Counted from the stretch's first letter, positions 46,291-55,491 are shown. The stretch: DNA of 64,000 nt from CAYLPJ01 sp964385465 (GCA_964385465.1 CAYLPJ010000027.1:1-64000), one strand, 5' to 3'. The notes: a model not told the origin generated them from the sequence alone. Program-made: numbers and translations.

Positions 46291-49200
46291 ATGATTACGT
46301 TGGGACTGGACATCGGATCGAATTCCGTCGGCTCGGCATGGGTGGACAACCCAGGGCGGGAGATCACTTTGGGAGTGGGAGTCTTCCCGGCCGGGGTCGA
46401 GCAGAGCGACCGCAAGCGGGGGAGCCCGATCAACCAGGCCCGTCGGCAGAAGCGCTCACTTCGGCGGACGGTCGCTCGTCGGGCGCGGCGGAAGCGAAGG
46501 CTGCGCCACACGCTCATCGAGGCTGGGCTCCTCCCCCGCGACCCGTCGGCGTTGAATCGAGTTATCACAGAGAACCCGTGGCACCTTCGCCGCCGCGGTC
46601 TTAAGGAAGCGCTTACTCCGCACGAGTTCGGGCGCGTCCTGCTGCATATCAACCAACGGCGAGGGGCTCTCGGGGTCGAGATCGATCCGGAAGACACGGA
46701 CGAGGGGAAGGTCAAGAAGGCCATCGACCGCCTCCGGCGTAGGATGTGCGATGCCTCGGCCGAGACGTTCGGGCAATACATGGCGAATTTGATGGACACC
46801 CGGACCCGCCTTGCGCCCGGCAAGTCTGACGTGATGGTACGCGAGCCCATCCGCAACCGCCAAGGCCGTTTGGCCCCCGAGGACCACGTCCATGCCGACC
46901 GCGACATGATTCACCACGAGTTCTGCGAGCTCTGGCGGCGCCAGAAGGCCTTCGGCGGCCCGCTTGCCGACTTGCTCACGGATGAGCTGAAGACCCGGCT
47001 GGACGACCCTCGTTCGGATGCCACGTGGCGGCGCCGAGGAATCATCTTCGGCCAACGCCGGACGTATTGGGCGACGAGTTCGCTGGGGCGCTGCGATCTG
47101 CAACCCACGGACCGCTGTTGCCCTCTCGCCGACATGCACGCCCAGCACTATCGGGTCGTCGAGTTCGTCAACAACATCCGGATCGAGCCGCAGGGCCATT
47201 GCCCCCGACACCTGACCGCCGAAGAACGCGACAAGGTCATTGCCAAGCTCCGCTCGCAGAAGACGGCATCGGCCGAGACGGTCCGCCGTGCCCTCGGGCT
47301 CGCCGGCAAGGATGCCAAGTCACTCTACGGACTGAACATCGAACGCGACGAGTCCCGCCGGCCCAACACCGACTGGTTCTACCGCGAGATTATCGATGGC
47401 GTGTTCGGGCGGTCGGCGTGGGACGCAATGGACGCCCCGGCGCAAGAGTCCGTCAACCGGGCGATCCTCAAGTTCGACCCCGAGATACCCGAGCACGCCC
47501 ACAAGCTGCGGGCCGGCGCCGCCGACTGGTGGGGGCTGGATGCCGACCGCGTCGAGGACCTCATGGCGGCGTGGAAACGGCGCCCGCGCCTTTCCAACCG
47601 CTTGAACCTCTCCCGCCGAGCCATCCTCAACTTGCTGCCGTACATGGAACGCCCGTTCGACGGGCGCTGGCTGACGCAGAACGAGGCACGGCAGGCGTTC
47701 GCCCGAGACGCCGACGCCCTCGACCGCCGCACCGGGCGCCCGCCATCGCCCACGCAAAGGGCTCGCTACGACCTCGACGTGTCCCCGCTGACTCGCCGAC
47801 AACGCCGCTGGGCGGAGAAGCACCCCGACACGCTCCCGCCGGCGCCCGAGATGTCCAATCCCGTAGTCCGCAAGGCGATCCACGAGGTCCGCCGACACGT
47901 CGACGCCCACCTCCGCCGCCACGGCCGCAAGCCCGACCGCATCGTCATCGAACTCGCCCGCGAGGCCAAACTCCCCGCCATCGTGCGCAACCGCCACCTC
48001 GCCCGGAACCGCCGCCGCAATGACATCCGCCGGGCCATCGATGAGCAGTACGGCCTCGAACGGCTCCGCCGCAACCAACAGCGGCAGGCGGAGGAACGCG
48101 TCGTGCTCTGCCGGCAGCAGGCCGGCAAGTGCCCCTATTGCGAGGACCCGATCAGCGAGTCCGCCGCGGCCGGCGGAGAGAACGTCGAGACCGACCATAT
48201 CGTTCCCTACAGCCGTTGCGGCGACAACGCGCTGAGCAACCGCGTGGTCTGCCACCGACAGTGCAACCGCGGCAAAGGCGCCTTGACGCCGCGCGAGTGG
48301 CTATCGGACGAACAGTTCGCCCGGATGGAGGCGAGGCTGGCGCACTTCGAAAACCCCAAGCCCGACCAAACCGACTACTTCACCGCCGGGGAATATGCGC
48401 GCAAGTGGGAGAACCTCCACCGCACGGTGCCCGACGAATACGAGTGGACACGCTCCCAGCTCACCGATACCGCCTACGCCGCCAGAGAGCTGCGCGCCTA
48501 CCTTGAAAACGCTCTCTACGCCGATTGCGACGACGGGAAGCAGCGGATCTTCTTCACGAAGGGCGCCTACACCAGCATTCTGCGACGGGACTGGCAGCTT
48601 CAAGACCAACGGCTCGGCAAGGTCCGCGACGACCACCGGCACCACGCCATCGACGCCCTCGTCGTCGCACTCACGGACCCCCCACGCCTCCAGCAGCTCG
48701 CCCGGGCGGCTCGCGAGTGCGAGCAAGCCCGTGCCGCCGGCGGCGGATCACCCGAGCGCCCGCCCCTTCCGCCGCCGTGGGGCGACGTGGAGAGCTTCCG
48801 CGCCGGGGTTATGGAGCGCGTCGGCCGGCTCATTGTTTCGCATCGCCCCGTGCGGCGCCGCCTGGTCGGACGGCTGCACAAAGATACTGCCTACGGACCG
48901 GTCCTCGCTGGCAAAGACGGGATCAGCGACACGCTCTTCACGTCGCGCATCCCGCTGGCCAAACTGAAGTCCGCCCACCTGCGCCTTCCCGAAGGCGCAG
49001 ACGAGATCGAGAAGAAACTCCTTGCCCCCGAGCTCTCGCGCGCCGAATGGCGCGGCCTGTGGCGCCGCATGACCGCCCTGCCGGACTGTCGGCCGAAAAA
49101 GGGCGGCATCGTCCGCGACCTGTCCCTGCGGTTTCGCATCCGCAAGGCCCTCCGCAACGCGGGGCTGGACCCGGACAACTTCTCAGAGGCGGACCTGAAG

Positions 49201-49797
49201 CGCCTCCTGACCAACGGTCCGCTTGCCATGCCCGCAGGGACCCCACTCAAACGCATCGTCCTTCTACGGACCATCAAAGAACCGGTGACCATACCCGGCC
49301 GCGAATCAGAGCCCGACGGTTCCGCCGTTCGCCCCAGCAACGACGCGCGGCGCACCCGTGTGTACGATAGCCAGAGCAACCACCACATCGAGATCCGCGA
49401 GGATGCCCGCCACAGGTGGAAGGGGCGCGTCGTCACGGCGAGGGATGCCGCCCTTCGTGTGCGGCGAGACAAACTGCCCGCGGTGGACCGGTCCGATACG
49501 AACGGAGGGCGGTTCGTCATGTCCCTCGCGGAGGGCGAAGCCGTCTGCATGAGCCATCCCAAGACCGGAGAGGCCGGCTGTTATGTGGTCTTCAAGCTCG
49601 ATCGCGCCCAGCGCCGCATACACTTCATCCACCACTGGGACGCCCGCCCCAGCCAGCGCAGCGAACGCCAGGACCCCCGCGAGGGCATCCCGGTGACCGT
49701 CGCGAAGCTCCGGGACCTGGGCATGGACCCGGACACGCGCCCCTTCAAGGTCCGCGTCGGGCCGCTGGGCGACATTCGACGGCTGGATCGGGACTGA
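46291..49797 (+). CDS. cas9: Cas9 endonuclease, type II-C
   Basis: 1168 residues. RuvC-I is LGLDIGSNSVGSAW (D7); an Arg-rich bridge helix spans about 51-72; RuvC-II is IVIELARE (E554); the HNH core has D635-H636 (ETDHIVPYSRCGDNALSN); RuvC-III is HHAIDALV (H785, D788). So all catalytic residues are present. HNH contains CPYC (from C614) and CHRQC, an IscB-like zinc knuckle, instead of the usual CxYT/CxYS form. The C-terminal 200 residues would read the PAM. ATG 46291 has GGGGAGG 8 nt upstream; the frame open from 46180 runs through the tracrRNA and promoter. Cas9 uses crRNA and the tracrRNA encoded just upstream to cut DNA. G+C is lower than the flanks. Confidence 0.96.
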   Translation: MITLGLDIGSNSVGSAWVDNPGREITLGVGVFPAGVEQSDRKRGSPINQARRQKRSLRRTVARRARRKRRLRHTLIEAGLLPRDPSALNRVITENPWHLRRRGLKEALTPHEFGRVLLHINQRRGALGVEIDPEDTDEGKVKKAIDRLRRRMCDASAETFGQYMANLMDTRTRLAPGKSDVMVREPIRNRQGRLAPEDHVHADRDMIHHEFCELWRRQKAFGGPLADLLTDELKTRLDDPRSDATWRRRGIIFGQRRTYWATSSLGRCDLQPTDRCCPLADMHAQHYRVVEFVNNIRIEPQGHCPRHLTAEERDKVIAKLRSQKTASAETVRRALGLAGKDAKSLYGLNIERDESRRPNTDWFYREIIDGVFGRSAWDAMDAPAQESVNRAILKFDPEIPEHAHKLRAGAADWWGLDADRVEDLMAAWKRRPRLSNRLNLSRRAILNLLPYMERPFDGRWLTQNEARQAFARDADALDRRTGRPPSPTQRARYDLDVSPLTRRQRRWAEKHPDTLPPAPEMSNPVVRKAIHEVRRHVDAHLRRHGRKPDRIVIELAREAKLPAIVRNRHLARNRRRNDIRRAIDEQYGLERLRRNQQRQAEERVVLCRQQAGKCPYCEDPISESAAAGGENVETDHIVPYSRCGDNALSNRVVCHRQCNRGKGALTPREWLSDEQFARMEARLAHFENPKPDQTDYFTAGEYARKWENLHRTVPDEYEWTRSQLTDTAYAARELRAYLENALYADCDDGKQRIFFTKGAYTSILRRDWQLQDQRLGKVRDDHRHHAIDALVVALTDPPRLQQLARAARECEQARAAGGGSPERPPLPPPWGDVESFRAGVMERVGRLIVSHRPVRRRLVGRLHKDTAYGPVLAGKDGISDTLFTSRIPLAKLKSAHLRLPEGADEIEKKLLAPELSRAEWRGLWRRMTALPDCRPKKGGIVRDLSLRFRIRKALRNAGLDPDNFSEADLKRLLTNGPLAMPAGTPLKRIVLLRTIKEPVTIPGRESEPDGSAVRPSNDARRTRVYDSQSNHHIEIREDARHRWKGRVVTARDAALRVRRDKLPAVDRSDTNGGRFVMSLAEGEAVCMSHPKTGEAGCYVVFKLDRAQRRIHFIHHWDARPSQRSERQDPREGIPVTVAKLRDLGMDPDTRPFKVRVGPLGDIRRLDRD

Positions 49798-49852
49798 AGT
49801 CCCGCCCCCGCAGCGCCGATATGCCTCCCGAAGTGAATCCGGGGAGGCCGGC

Positions 49853-50833
49853 ATGCTTCGCAAGACCATCGAGGTTTCCCGTCAAGCAGTCCATCTTGCC
49901 GTACGACTCGGGCAACTCGCCCTGCGCCCAAAGCCCGCCGGTGGGCGAAGGGGTGAGGAAGCCGGATCACACGGCGCAAGGCCCCGGTCTGTTCCCTGCG
50001 AGGACGTCGGCCTGCTCGTGGTGGACAACATGCAGACCACCTATTCGCATGCGTCGCTTGCCGCTCTGATGGAATGCGGGGCAGCAGTCGTGATCTGCGG
50101 CGGGGACCATCTGCCCGCAGGCGTCCTGCTGCCCGTCCCGTCACACAGCGAAGTCGTCCCCCGCCTTCGCGACCAGGCAAACGCGTCCCGCCCCGTGTGC
50201 AAGCGCATCTGGCAACAGATCGTCGTAGCCAAGGTTCGCGCTCAGGCCGCCAATCTGCCCGTCGATTCCCCGGAACACGGACTGTTGAATGCACTGGCCA
50301 AAGAGGTCCGCTCCGGAGACCCCAGCAACGTCGAGGGCCAGGCCGCGCGTGCCTATTGGCGCCGCTGGTTCGCGCTGCTGGACGAGCGGGTCGGGGGCAT
50401 CGAATGCCCTCGGCGCAGCCGACCCGACGCCGACGACCTGATCAACGCCATGCTGAACTACGGCTATGCCGTGCTCCGCGCCGCGGTAGCCCGCGCGATC
50501 GTCGGCGCCGGGCTCGCACCCGCCCTGGGCCTCCACCACCACACCCGCTCCAATGCGTTCGCACTGGCCGACGACCTCGTCGAGCCGTTCCGCCCCATCG
50601 TCGATGCCCGCGTCGCACGCTACGCCGTCGAGCGCGCGCCTTGCGGGGAACTCGATCAGCCAGCCAAGGCGGCCCTGCTCGACCTTCTGGCCGCCAAGGT
50701 GCGCACCGGGGAGAGGACCGGCCCGCTGATGGCCGCGCTGCACCGAATGTGCGCGTCCCTCGCGGACTGCTACGCCGGACGGAGCAAGCGCCTGCTCATC
50801 CCGAAGGCCCTCGGCGACAGCAGGACCGCGTGA
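49853..50833 (+). CDS. cas1: Cas1 integrase, type II
   Basis: 326 residues. The metal ligands are E161 (NVEGQAARAYW), a His in GLHHHTRSN (about 228-230) and D/E residues of ALADDLVEPFRP. Cas1 with Cas2 captures and inserts spacers. The N-terminal residues 1-45 are Arg/Gly-rich and diverged. GGGGAGG lies just before the ATG. 55 bp after cas9, overlapping cas2 (TGATG). Confidence 0.95.
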   Translation: MLRKTIEVSRQAVHLAVRLGQLALRPKPAGGRRGEEAGSHGARPRSVPCEDVGLLVVDNMQTTYSHASLAALMECGAAVVICGGDHLPAGVLLPVPSHSEVVPRLRDQANASRPVCKRIWQQIVVAKVRAQAANLPVDSPEHGLLNALAKEVRSGDPSNVEGQAARAYWRRWFALLDERVGGIECPRRSRPDADDLINAMLNYGYAVLRAAVARAIVGAGLAPALGLHHHTRSNAFALADDLVEPFRPIVDARVARYAVERAPCGELDQPAKAALLDLLAAKVRTGERTGPLMAALHRMCASLADCYAGRSKRLLIPKALGDSRTA

Positions 50834-51162
50834 TGCCCAGGAGCGGATACCGAGCCATGTGGATCGTAGCCATGTTCGACCTTCCGACGGACACGAAGCG
50901 AGCGCGACAGAGCTACCGCGCCTTTCGCAGAGTCCTGCTGCGCGACGGCTTCATGATGCTGCAGTTTTCGGTGTACGTCCGGTACTGCCCCAGCCAGGAG
51001 AACACGACGGTACACCTCAAGCGCATCGAGAGCAACGTTCCCGCGGATGGGGAGGTCCGCATCATCACTCTCACCGACAAGCAGTTCGAGCGCATGCACA
51101 TCTTCCTCGGAAAACGGCGCGTCGCTCCCGAGGCGTCACCGGCTCAACTCGAACTTTTCTGA
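50833..51162 (+). CDS. cas2: Cas2, spacer-acquisition subunit
   Basis: 109 residues, ferredoxin-like: WIVAMFDLPTDTKRARQSY, FRRVLLRDGFMMLQFSVYVR and the C-terminal LFLGKRR-type end (HIFLGKRRVAPEASPAQLEL). The ATG overlaps the cas1 TGA, unlike the much longer frame starting at 50074. No csn2 or cas4 follows, which fits type II-C. Confidence 0.95.
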   Translation: MPRSGYRAMWIVAMFDLPTDTKRARQSYRAFRRVLLRDGFMMLQFSVYVRYCPSQENTTVHLKRIESNVPADGEVRIITLTDKQFERMHIFLGKRRVAPEASPAQLELF

Positions 51163-51189
51163 CGCCCGGAAACGCCCAACTGACCTGCG

Positions 51190-51207
51190 AAAAACGGCTT
51201 ATGGCCG
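51190..51207 (-). terminator. Rho-independent-like terminator at the cas2 end of the array
   Basis: On the minus strand CGGC-cataa-GCCG is followed by TTTTT. The stem is only 4 bp, but its position just past the last repeat (in minus-strand order) suits ending an array transcript. Confidence 0.4.
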
Positions 51208-51211
51208 GAAG

Positions 51212-52235
51212 AGTGTAACCGATCCCAGCCTGCCGGCAATCCGCAACCTGTCGGTCGCCTCGGTCACGGGTCGGTCTAGTGTAACCGATCCCAGCCTGCC
51301 GGCAATCCGCAACGGTGGTGATGGAGATCTCGTCGTCGCCGCTAGTGTAACCGATCCCAGCCTGCCGGCAATCCGCAACACGGTCATCGGCTCTCCTTTC
51401 GCGTGTGTCAGTGTAACCGATCCCAGCCTGCCGGCAATCCGCAACTTGGTCCGGGGCGTGACGAATTGGTCGGCAGTGTAACCGATCCCAGCCTGCCGGC
51501 AATCCGCAACGGCGGTTGTGGCGTGCCTACAGGCGGGCGGAGTGTAACCGATCCCAGCCTGCCGGCAATCCGCAACGCCTCCTCGCCGTTGATCGCGTAG
51601 ACGCGCAGTGTAACCGATCCCAGCCTGCCGGCAATCCGCAACGTCACCAGGGCAAGGAACCCGTCCTTGCCCAGTGTAACCGATCCCAGCCTGCCGGCAA
51701 TCCGCAACCGTGCGCTATCGCTGGTCGGACATCGGGGGAGTGTAACCGATCCCAGCCTGCCGGCAATCCGCAACACGGTGATCGCCGCGTCTACGCCGGA
51801 AGCCAGTGTAACCGATCCCAGCCTGCCGGCAATCCGCAACCGGACTGGCCAGGCGTGCATCGTGGGGCGGAGTGTAACCGATCCCAGCCTGCCGGCAATC
51901 CGCAACAGCCGTTGCCGCGCAGTGTACCCAGCGACGAGTGTAACCGATCCCAGCCTGCCGGCAATCCGCAACGCATGGCCAGGCTGCACGCCGAGCAATA
52001 CAGTGTAACCGATCCCAGCCTGCCGGCAATCCGCAACGGACCCGCCGCCGCCCTCGCTGTCGGATCTAGTGTAACCGATCCCAGCCTGCCGGCAATCCGC
52101 AACGGACGCGAGGACATGGCGGCCGATCGCGTGAGTGTAACCGATCCCAGCCTGCCGGCAATCCGCAACCCCGCGTCGCGTGGGATTTCGAGCGGCTGCA
52201 GTGTAACCGATCCCAGCCTGCCGGCAATCCGCAAC
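51212..52235 (-). CRISPR. CRISPR array, 16 repeats of 36 bp, 15 spacers
   Basis: Repeats begin at 51212, 51278, 51344, 51410, 51475, 51541, 51607, 51673, 51739, 51805, 51871, 51937, 52002, 52068, 52134 and 52200; all are identical. On the minus strand each begins GTTGCGG and ends CGGTTACACT. Spacers are 30 nt, except the fourth and twelfth (29 nt), and are G+C-rich. In type II the crRNA repeat starts with GTTG/GTTT, and the tracrRNA anti-repeat complements that strand, so crRNAs are read from the minus strand, opposite to the cas genes. No degenerate end repeat and no A+T-rich leader is seen. Confidence 0.99.
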
Positions 52236-52322
52236 GCGACGTGTCAGTCCTCCCCCCGATCCGGCAGACCGTCACGGCCCCTTCCGGCAGGCGCAGCGCC
52301 CCTTGGCTGGTGGGCGCATAAC

Positions 52323-52355
52323 AACCCGGCCCGGCGCTGGGCGCCGGGCCGGGTT
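52323..52355 (-). terminator. Strong hairpin downstream of tRNA-Glu
   Basis: Perfect 15-bp stem (AACCCGGCCCGGCGC) with a 3-nt loop, just after the tRNA 3' end in minus-strand order. It has only a weak T-rich tail (GTTAT) and probably insulates the array from tRNA read-through. Confidence 0.6.
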
Positions 52356-52359
52356 GGAC

Positions 52360-52432
52360 TACCCCCAAGGGGACTCGAACCCCTGTCTCCAGGATGAGAA
52401 CCTGATATCCTAGGCCACTAGACGATGGGGGC
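52360..52432 (-). tRNA. tRNA-Glu (anticodon CTC)
   Basis: Cloverleaf on the minus strand: acceptor GCCCCCA pairs with TGGGGGT, the D arm starts GTCTAGTGG, the anticodon stem TCAGG/CCTGG encloses loop TTCTCAT (anticodon CTC) and the T arm is AGGGGTTCGAGTCCCCT. Length 73; CCA is not encoded. Close match to the bacterial glutamate tRNA pattern. Confidence 0.95.
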
Positions 52433-52493
52433 ACGTCGGATGCTGCGTTGTCGGCCTGAGCCCGCTGCGGTCGCGGGCATCCTGGAACGACGA

Positions 52494-52523
52494 AGTTTAC
52501 ACGCCCGCCGGACAAAGAGTCAA
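52494..52523 (-). promoter_or_regulatory. tRNA-Glu promoter
   Basis: On the minus strand TTGACT (52518-52523) and TAAACT (52494-52499) with an 18-bp spacer, about 55 nt before the mature tRNA. Confidence 0.65.
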
Positions 52524-52593
52524 TAGCAATTCCGCCGATAGGTTCAAGGTTCGAGGACCCGAGGCCGGGGTCAACTCCCGGCCGGCGCGACGA

Positions 52594-52622
52594 TTGCCGC
52601 GGGGCGCTGCGCGCGGTAGAAT
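52594..52622 (+). promoter_or_regulatory. Promoter of the hybrid histidine kinase
   Basis: TTGCCG (52594-52599), 17-bp spacer, TAGAAT (52617-52622); expected start near 52629, about 95 nt before the ATG. Confidence 0.6.
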
Positions 52623-52724
52623 GCAGGCGTCGGGAGGCCCGGCCCCCCGGCGGGCATCTCGGACCGCCAAGCACTTCGTCGGGTGGGACTTTCGGCAGGG
52701 AAGAGAATCGGGAAGGCTCGCACG

Positions 52725-55184
52725 ATGCCAAAGGACGGGCAATCGACGCCGATCGAGTCGGCGCAGGACTACGCCGAGCTGCTGAAGCTCGGCCCGGACG
52801 CCGTCTTCATCAACGACCTGTCGGGGGCGTTCCTGGAGGTCAACCCCGCCACGTGCGAGCGGCTGGGCTACAAGCCCGCCGAGCTGCTTGGCAAGGGCCT
52901 CGGCGCGATCCACCGCCCGGGCGACGCCGGGGCGGCGGTGGCGCGGCTGGAGGAGATCTTCCGCCGCGGCGCGGGCATGTTCGAGACCGTCCACGTCGCC
53001 GCCGACGGGCGGGAGATCCCCGTCGAGGTCAGCAGCCGGCTGGTGGACCGCGAGGGCAGCCCGGCGGTGCTGAGCATCGCGCGGGACATCACGGACCGCA
53101 AGGCGGCCGACGAGGCCCTCCGCCGCCGCGCCGACGAGGCGAGCTCGCTGAACCGCCTGGCCGGGGCGGTGGCCGAGAGCCTGGACCTGGAGCACGTCAG
53201 CCGCCGGGCGCTCGAGGAGACGGTCCGGATCGCCGAGCCGGACCTGGCGATCCTGTTCGTCGTGGAAGGCGGGCGGCTGCGGCTGATCGGCTCGCACCCG
53301 GAGTCGCCGGCGACGGCCGCCATCGGCGGGAAGGTCCACCGCGTGGGCCAGTGCCTCTGCGGGGGCGCGGCCGGGGGCGAGCCGGTCTACGTTCAGGACA
53401 TTCGCGCCGACGCGCGCTGCGTGCTTCCGGAGTGCAAGGAGGCGGGGATGCATTCGTTCGCGGCCCTGCCGCTCTCGCACGGCGGGACGGTGGTGGGCGT
53501 GCTGGGCCTGGCGTCGCGGACGGCGCGGGATTTCACGGCCTCGCGGGAGTTCCTGGAGACGCTGGCCAGCCAGGTGGCCCTGGCGATGCACAACGCGATG
53601 CTTCACGAGCAGCTCCAGGACCATGCCGACGAGCTGGAGGCGCGGCTGGCGCAGCTCCGCTCGACGGAGGAGCGGCTGCGGTTCGTGGAGACCTCGATCG
53701 AGCGGGCGGGGGATGCGGCGTACTGGATGGACGCCGGCGGGAGGCTGGTGTACGTGAACCCGGCGGCCTGCGAGGCGTTGGGCTACGAGCGTTCGGAGCT
53801 GCTGTCGATGACGATCCACGACATCGACCCGCAGTTCCCCCCGGAGGACTGGCCCGCCCAGTGGGCCCAGCTCCGCGAGAAGGGCACGGGGACGACGCAG
53901 ACGGTGCATCGGCGGCGGGACGGCACGACATTCCCGGTGGAGATCAACGCCAACCACATCGAGTTCGGGGGCAAGGCGTACAACTGCGCGTTCGCGCGGG
54001 ACATCACCGAGCGGGAGCACCTCGCCGACCAGCTCCGCCAGGCCCAGAAGATGGAGGCCATCGGGCGGCTGGCGGGGGGCATCGCCCACGATTTCAACAA
54101 CCAGTTGACGGTCGTGAAGGGCTACTGCGACCTGCTGCTGGCGGAGATGGACGCCGACGCCCCGCTGCGGGGGGAGATCGAGGAGATCCACGGCGCGGCG
54201 GTGCGGGCCCAGCGGCTGACCGGCGGGCTGCTGACGTTCAGCCGCCGCCAGGTGCTCAGCCCCGAGGTGACGAACCTCAACGACGTGCTGCGGGATACCG
54301 CCAACCCGATGGGGCGGATGATCGGCGAGGACATCGAGTTGGCCATCGTCGAGGAGCGGCGGCTCGGCAGCGTCGAGGTGGACCGCTCGCAGTTCACCCA
54401 GGCGGTGATGAACCTCGCCGTCAACGCCCGCGACGCCATGCCCGACGGCGGGAAGCTGACCATCGAGACCGCCAACGTCGAGCTGGACGACAGCTACAGC
54501 CGCCGGCACCCGGAGTCGTCGGCCGGGCCGCACGTGATGGTCGCCGTCAGCGACACCGGCACGGGGATGGACGCCGCCACACTCGAGCGGATCTTCGAGC
54601 CGTTCTTCACGACGAAGCAGGCCGGCGAGGGCACGGGGCTGGGGCTGTCGATGGTCTACGGCTTCGTCAAGCAGAGCGGCGGGACGGTGTACGTCTACAG
54701 CGAGCCGGGGCACGGGACGACGGTGAAGATCTACCTGCCCCGCGTCGACGTCAGCCCCTCGCCGGAGGAGGCGGAGGAGGGCGCCCGCCCGGCGGCGCCC
54801 GGGACGGACGCCGGCGAGCGCGTGCTGGTCGTCGAGGACGACGACGCCGTGCGGCGGCTGATCGCCCGGGCGCTGCGCGAGCGCGGGTACGCGGTCCTGG
54901 AGGCCGAGACGGCCGACCGGGCCGAGCAGCTCGCCGACGGCGCCGACGGCGCGGTGGACCTGCTGGTCACGGACGTGGTCCTGCCCGCGCGGAACGGCCC
55001 GTCGCTGGCGCGGCAGCTCCGGGCGGCGCATCCCGGCATGCGGGTGCTGTACGTCTCGGGCTACACGCAGGGCACGGCGGTCCGTCACGGCATGGTGGAG
55101 GGCGGGTCGCCGCTGCTGTCCAAGCCGTTCCGCCCGGAGGAGCTGGCCCGCGCGGTCCGGGAGGTGCTGGACGCGCCGCACTGA
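52725..55184 (+). CDS. Hybrid sensor histidine kinase (PAS-GAF-PAS-HK-REC)
   Basis: 819 residues. PAS1 lies at about 10-125 and a GAF domain at about 140-300 (GGKVHRVGQCLCGGAAGGEP). A second PAS is at about 315-430. HisKA H455 is in GGIAHDFNNQ, then come HATPase motifs (NLAVNARDAMP, DTGTGMD, GTGLGLSMVYG). The C-terminal receiver is at about 695-815, with phospho-acceptor D750 (LLVTDVVLP). No membrane segment, so a cytoplasmic sensor that probably relays to a separate regulator. GGAAGG is 8 nt upstream of the ATG. Confidence 0.94.
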   Translation: MPKDGQSTPIESAQDYAELLKLGPDAVFINDLSGAFLEVNPATCERLGYKPAELLGKGLGAIHRPGDAGAAVARLEEIFRRGAGMFETVHVAADGREIPVEVSSRLVDREGSPAVLSIARDITDRKAADEALRRRADEASSLNRLAGAVAESLDLEHVSRRALEETVRIAEPDLAILFVVEGGRLRLIGSHPESPATAAIGGKVHRVGQCLCGGAAGGEPVYVQDIRADARCVLPECKEAGMHSFAALPLSHGGTVVGVLGLASRTARDFTASREFLETLASQVALAMHNAMLHEQLQDHADELEARLAQLRSTEERLRFVETSIERAGDAAYWMDAGGRLVYVNPAACEALGYERSELLSMTIHDIDPQFPPEDWPAQWAQLREKGTGTTQTVHRRRDGTTFPVEINANHIEFGGKAYNCAFARDITEREHLADQLRQAQKMEAIGRLAGGIAHDFNNQLTVVKGYCDLLLAEMDADAPLRGEIEEIHGAAVRAQRLTGGLLTFSRRQVLSPEVTNLNDVLRDTANPMGRMIGEDIELAIVEERRLGSVEVDRSQFTQAVMNLAVNARDAMPDGGKLTIETANVELDDSYSRRHPESSAGPHVMVAVSDTGTGMDAATLERIFEPFFTTKQAGEGTGLGLSMVYGFVKQSGGTVYVYSEPGHGTTVKIYLPRVDVSPSPEEAEEGARPAAPGTDAGERVLVVEDDDAVRRLIARALRERGYAVLEAETADRAEQLADGADGAVDLLVTDVVLPARNGPSLARQLRAAHPGMRVLYVSGYTQGTAVRHGMVEGGSPLLSKPFRPEELARAVREVLDAPH

Positions 55185-55491
55185 CGCCCTCCCTCCCCGG
55201 CCCGGCCGGCGAACCGTGCGCACAGGCGGCCGGGGGGAGCATTGCGTAGACACACGCCGGGCGCGTGCGAGATCGTTTCCTGCCGGCGCACAACGGTTTG
55301 CAGAGCCGGGCCTCGCCGTCCGGCGGGCAGGCAAGGCGGGTTTCGCATTTCCCCGGTGTCGTGTACCATGGCCGCCTGACGGCAAGGACGGCGACGGATG
55401 CCCCCGCCCGGCGAGGTGAGGGCGTCCCCCCGCGGAGGGCCACGGCGACCGTGCCCGCCCGTTTTGCGTCGAATCACCCCCTAACGTCCTG
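55185..55491. other. Non-coding gap before the ECF sigma gene
   Basis: About 305 bp. TTCGCA (16-bp spacer) TACCAT at about 55345-55372 is a weak promoter candidate; no RNA gene was recognised. Confidence 0.3.

Noticed and set aside
49800..49852. Possible csn2/cas4 gene near cas1
   Set aside because: Only 55 bp separate cas9 and cas1, and nothing but the array follows cas2.
52360..52383. tRNA-Glu 3' end as an attachment site for the CRISPR island
   Set aside because: No second copy of the 24-bp 3' end was found near 46000 and no integrase is present.
51403..52397. Several long ORFs through the CRISPR array
   Set aside because: The 66-bp period (36+30) is a multiple of three, so frames stay open artificially; repeated peptide units are translated repeats.
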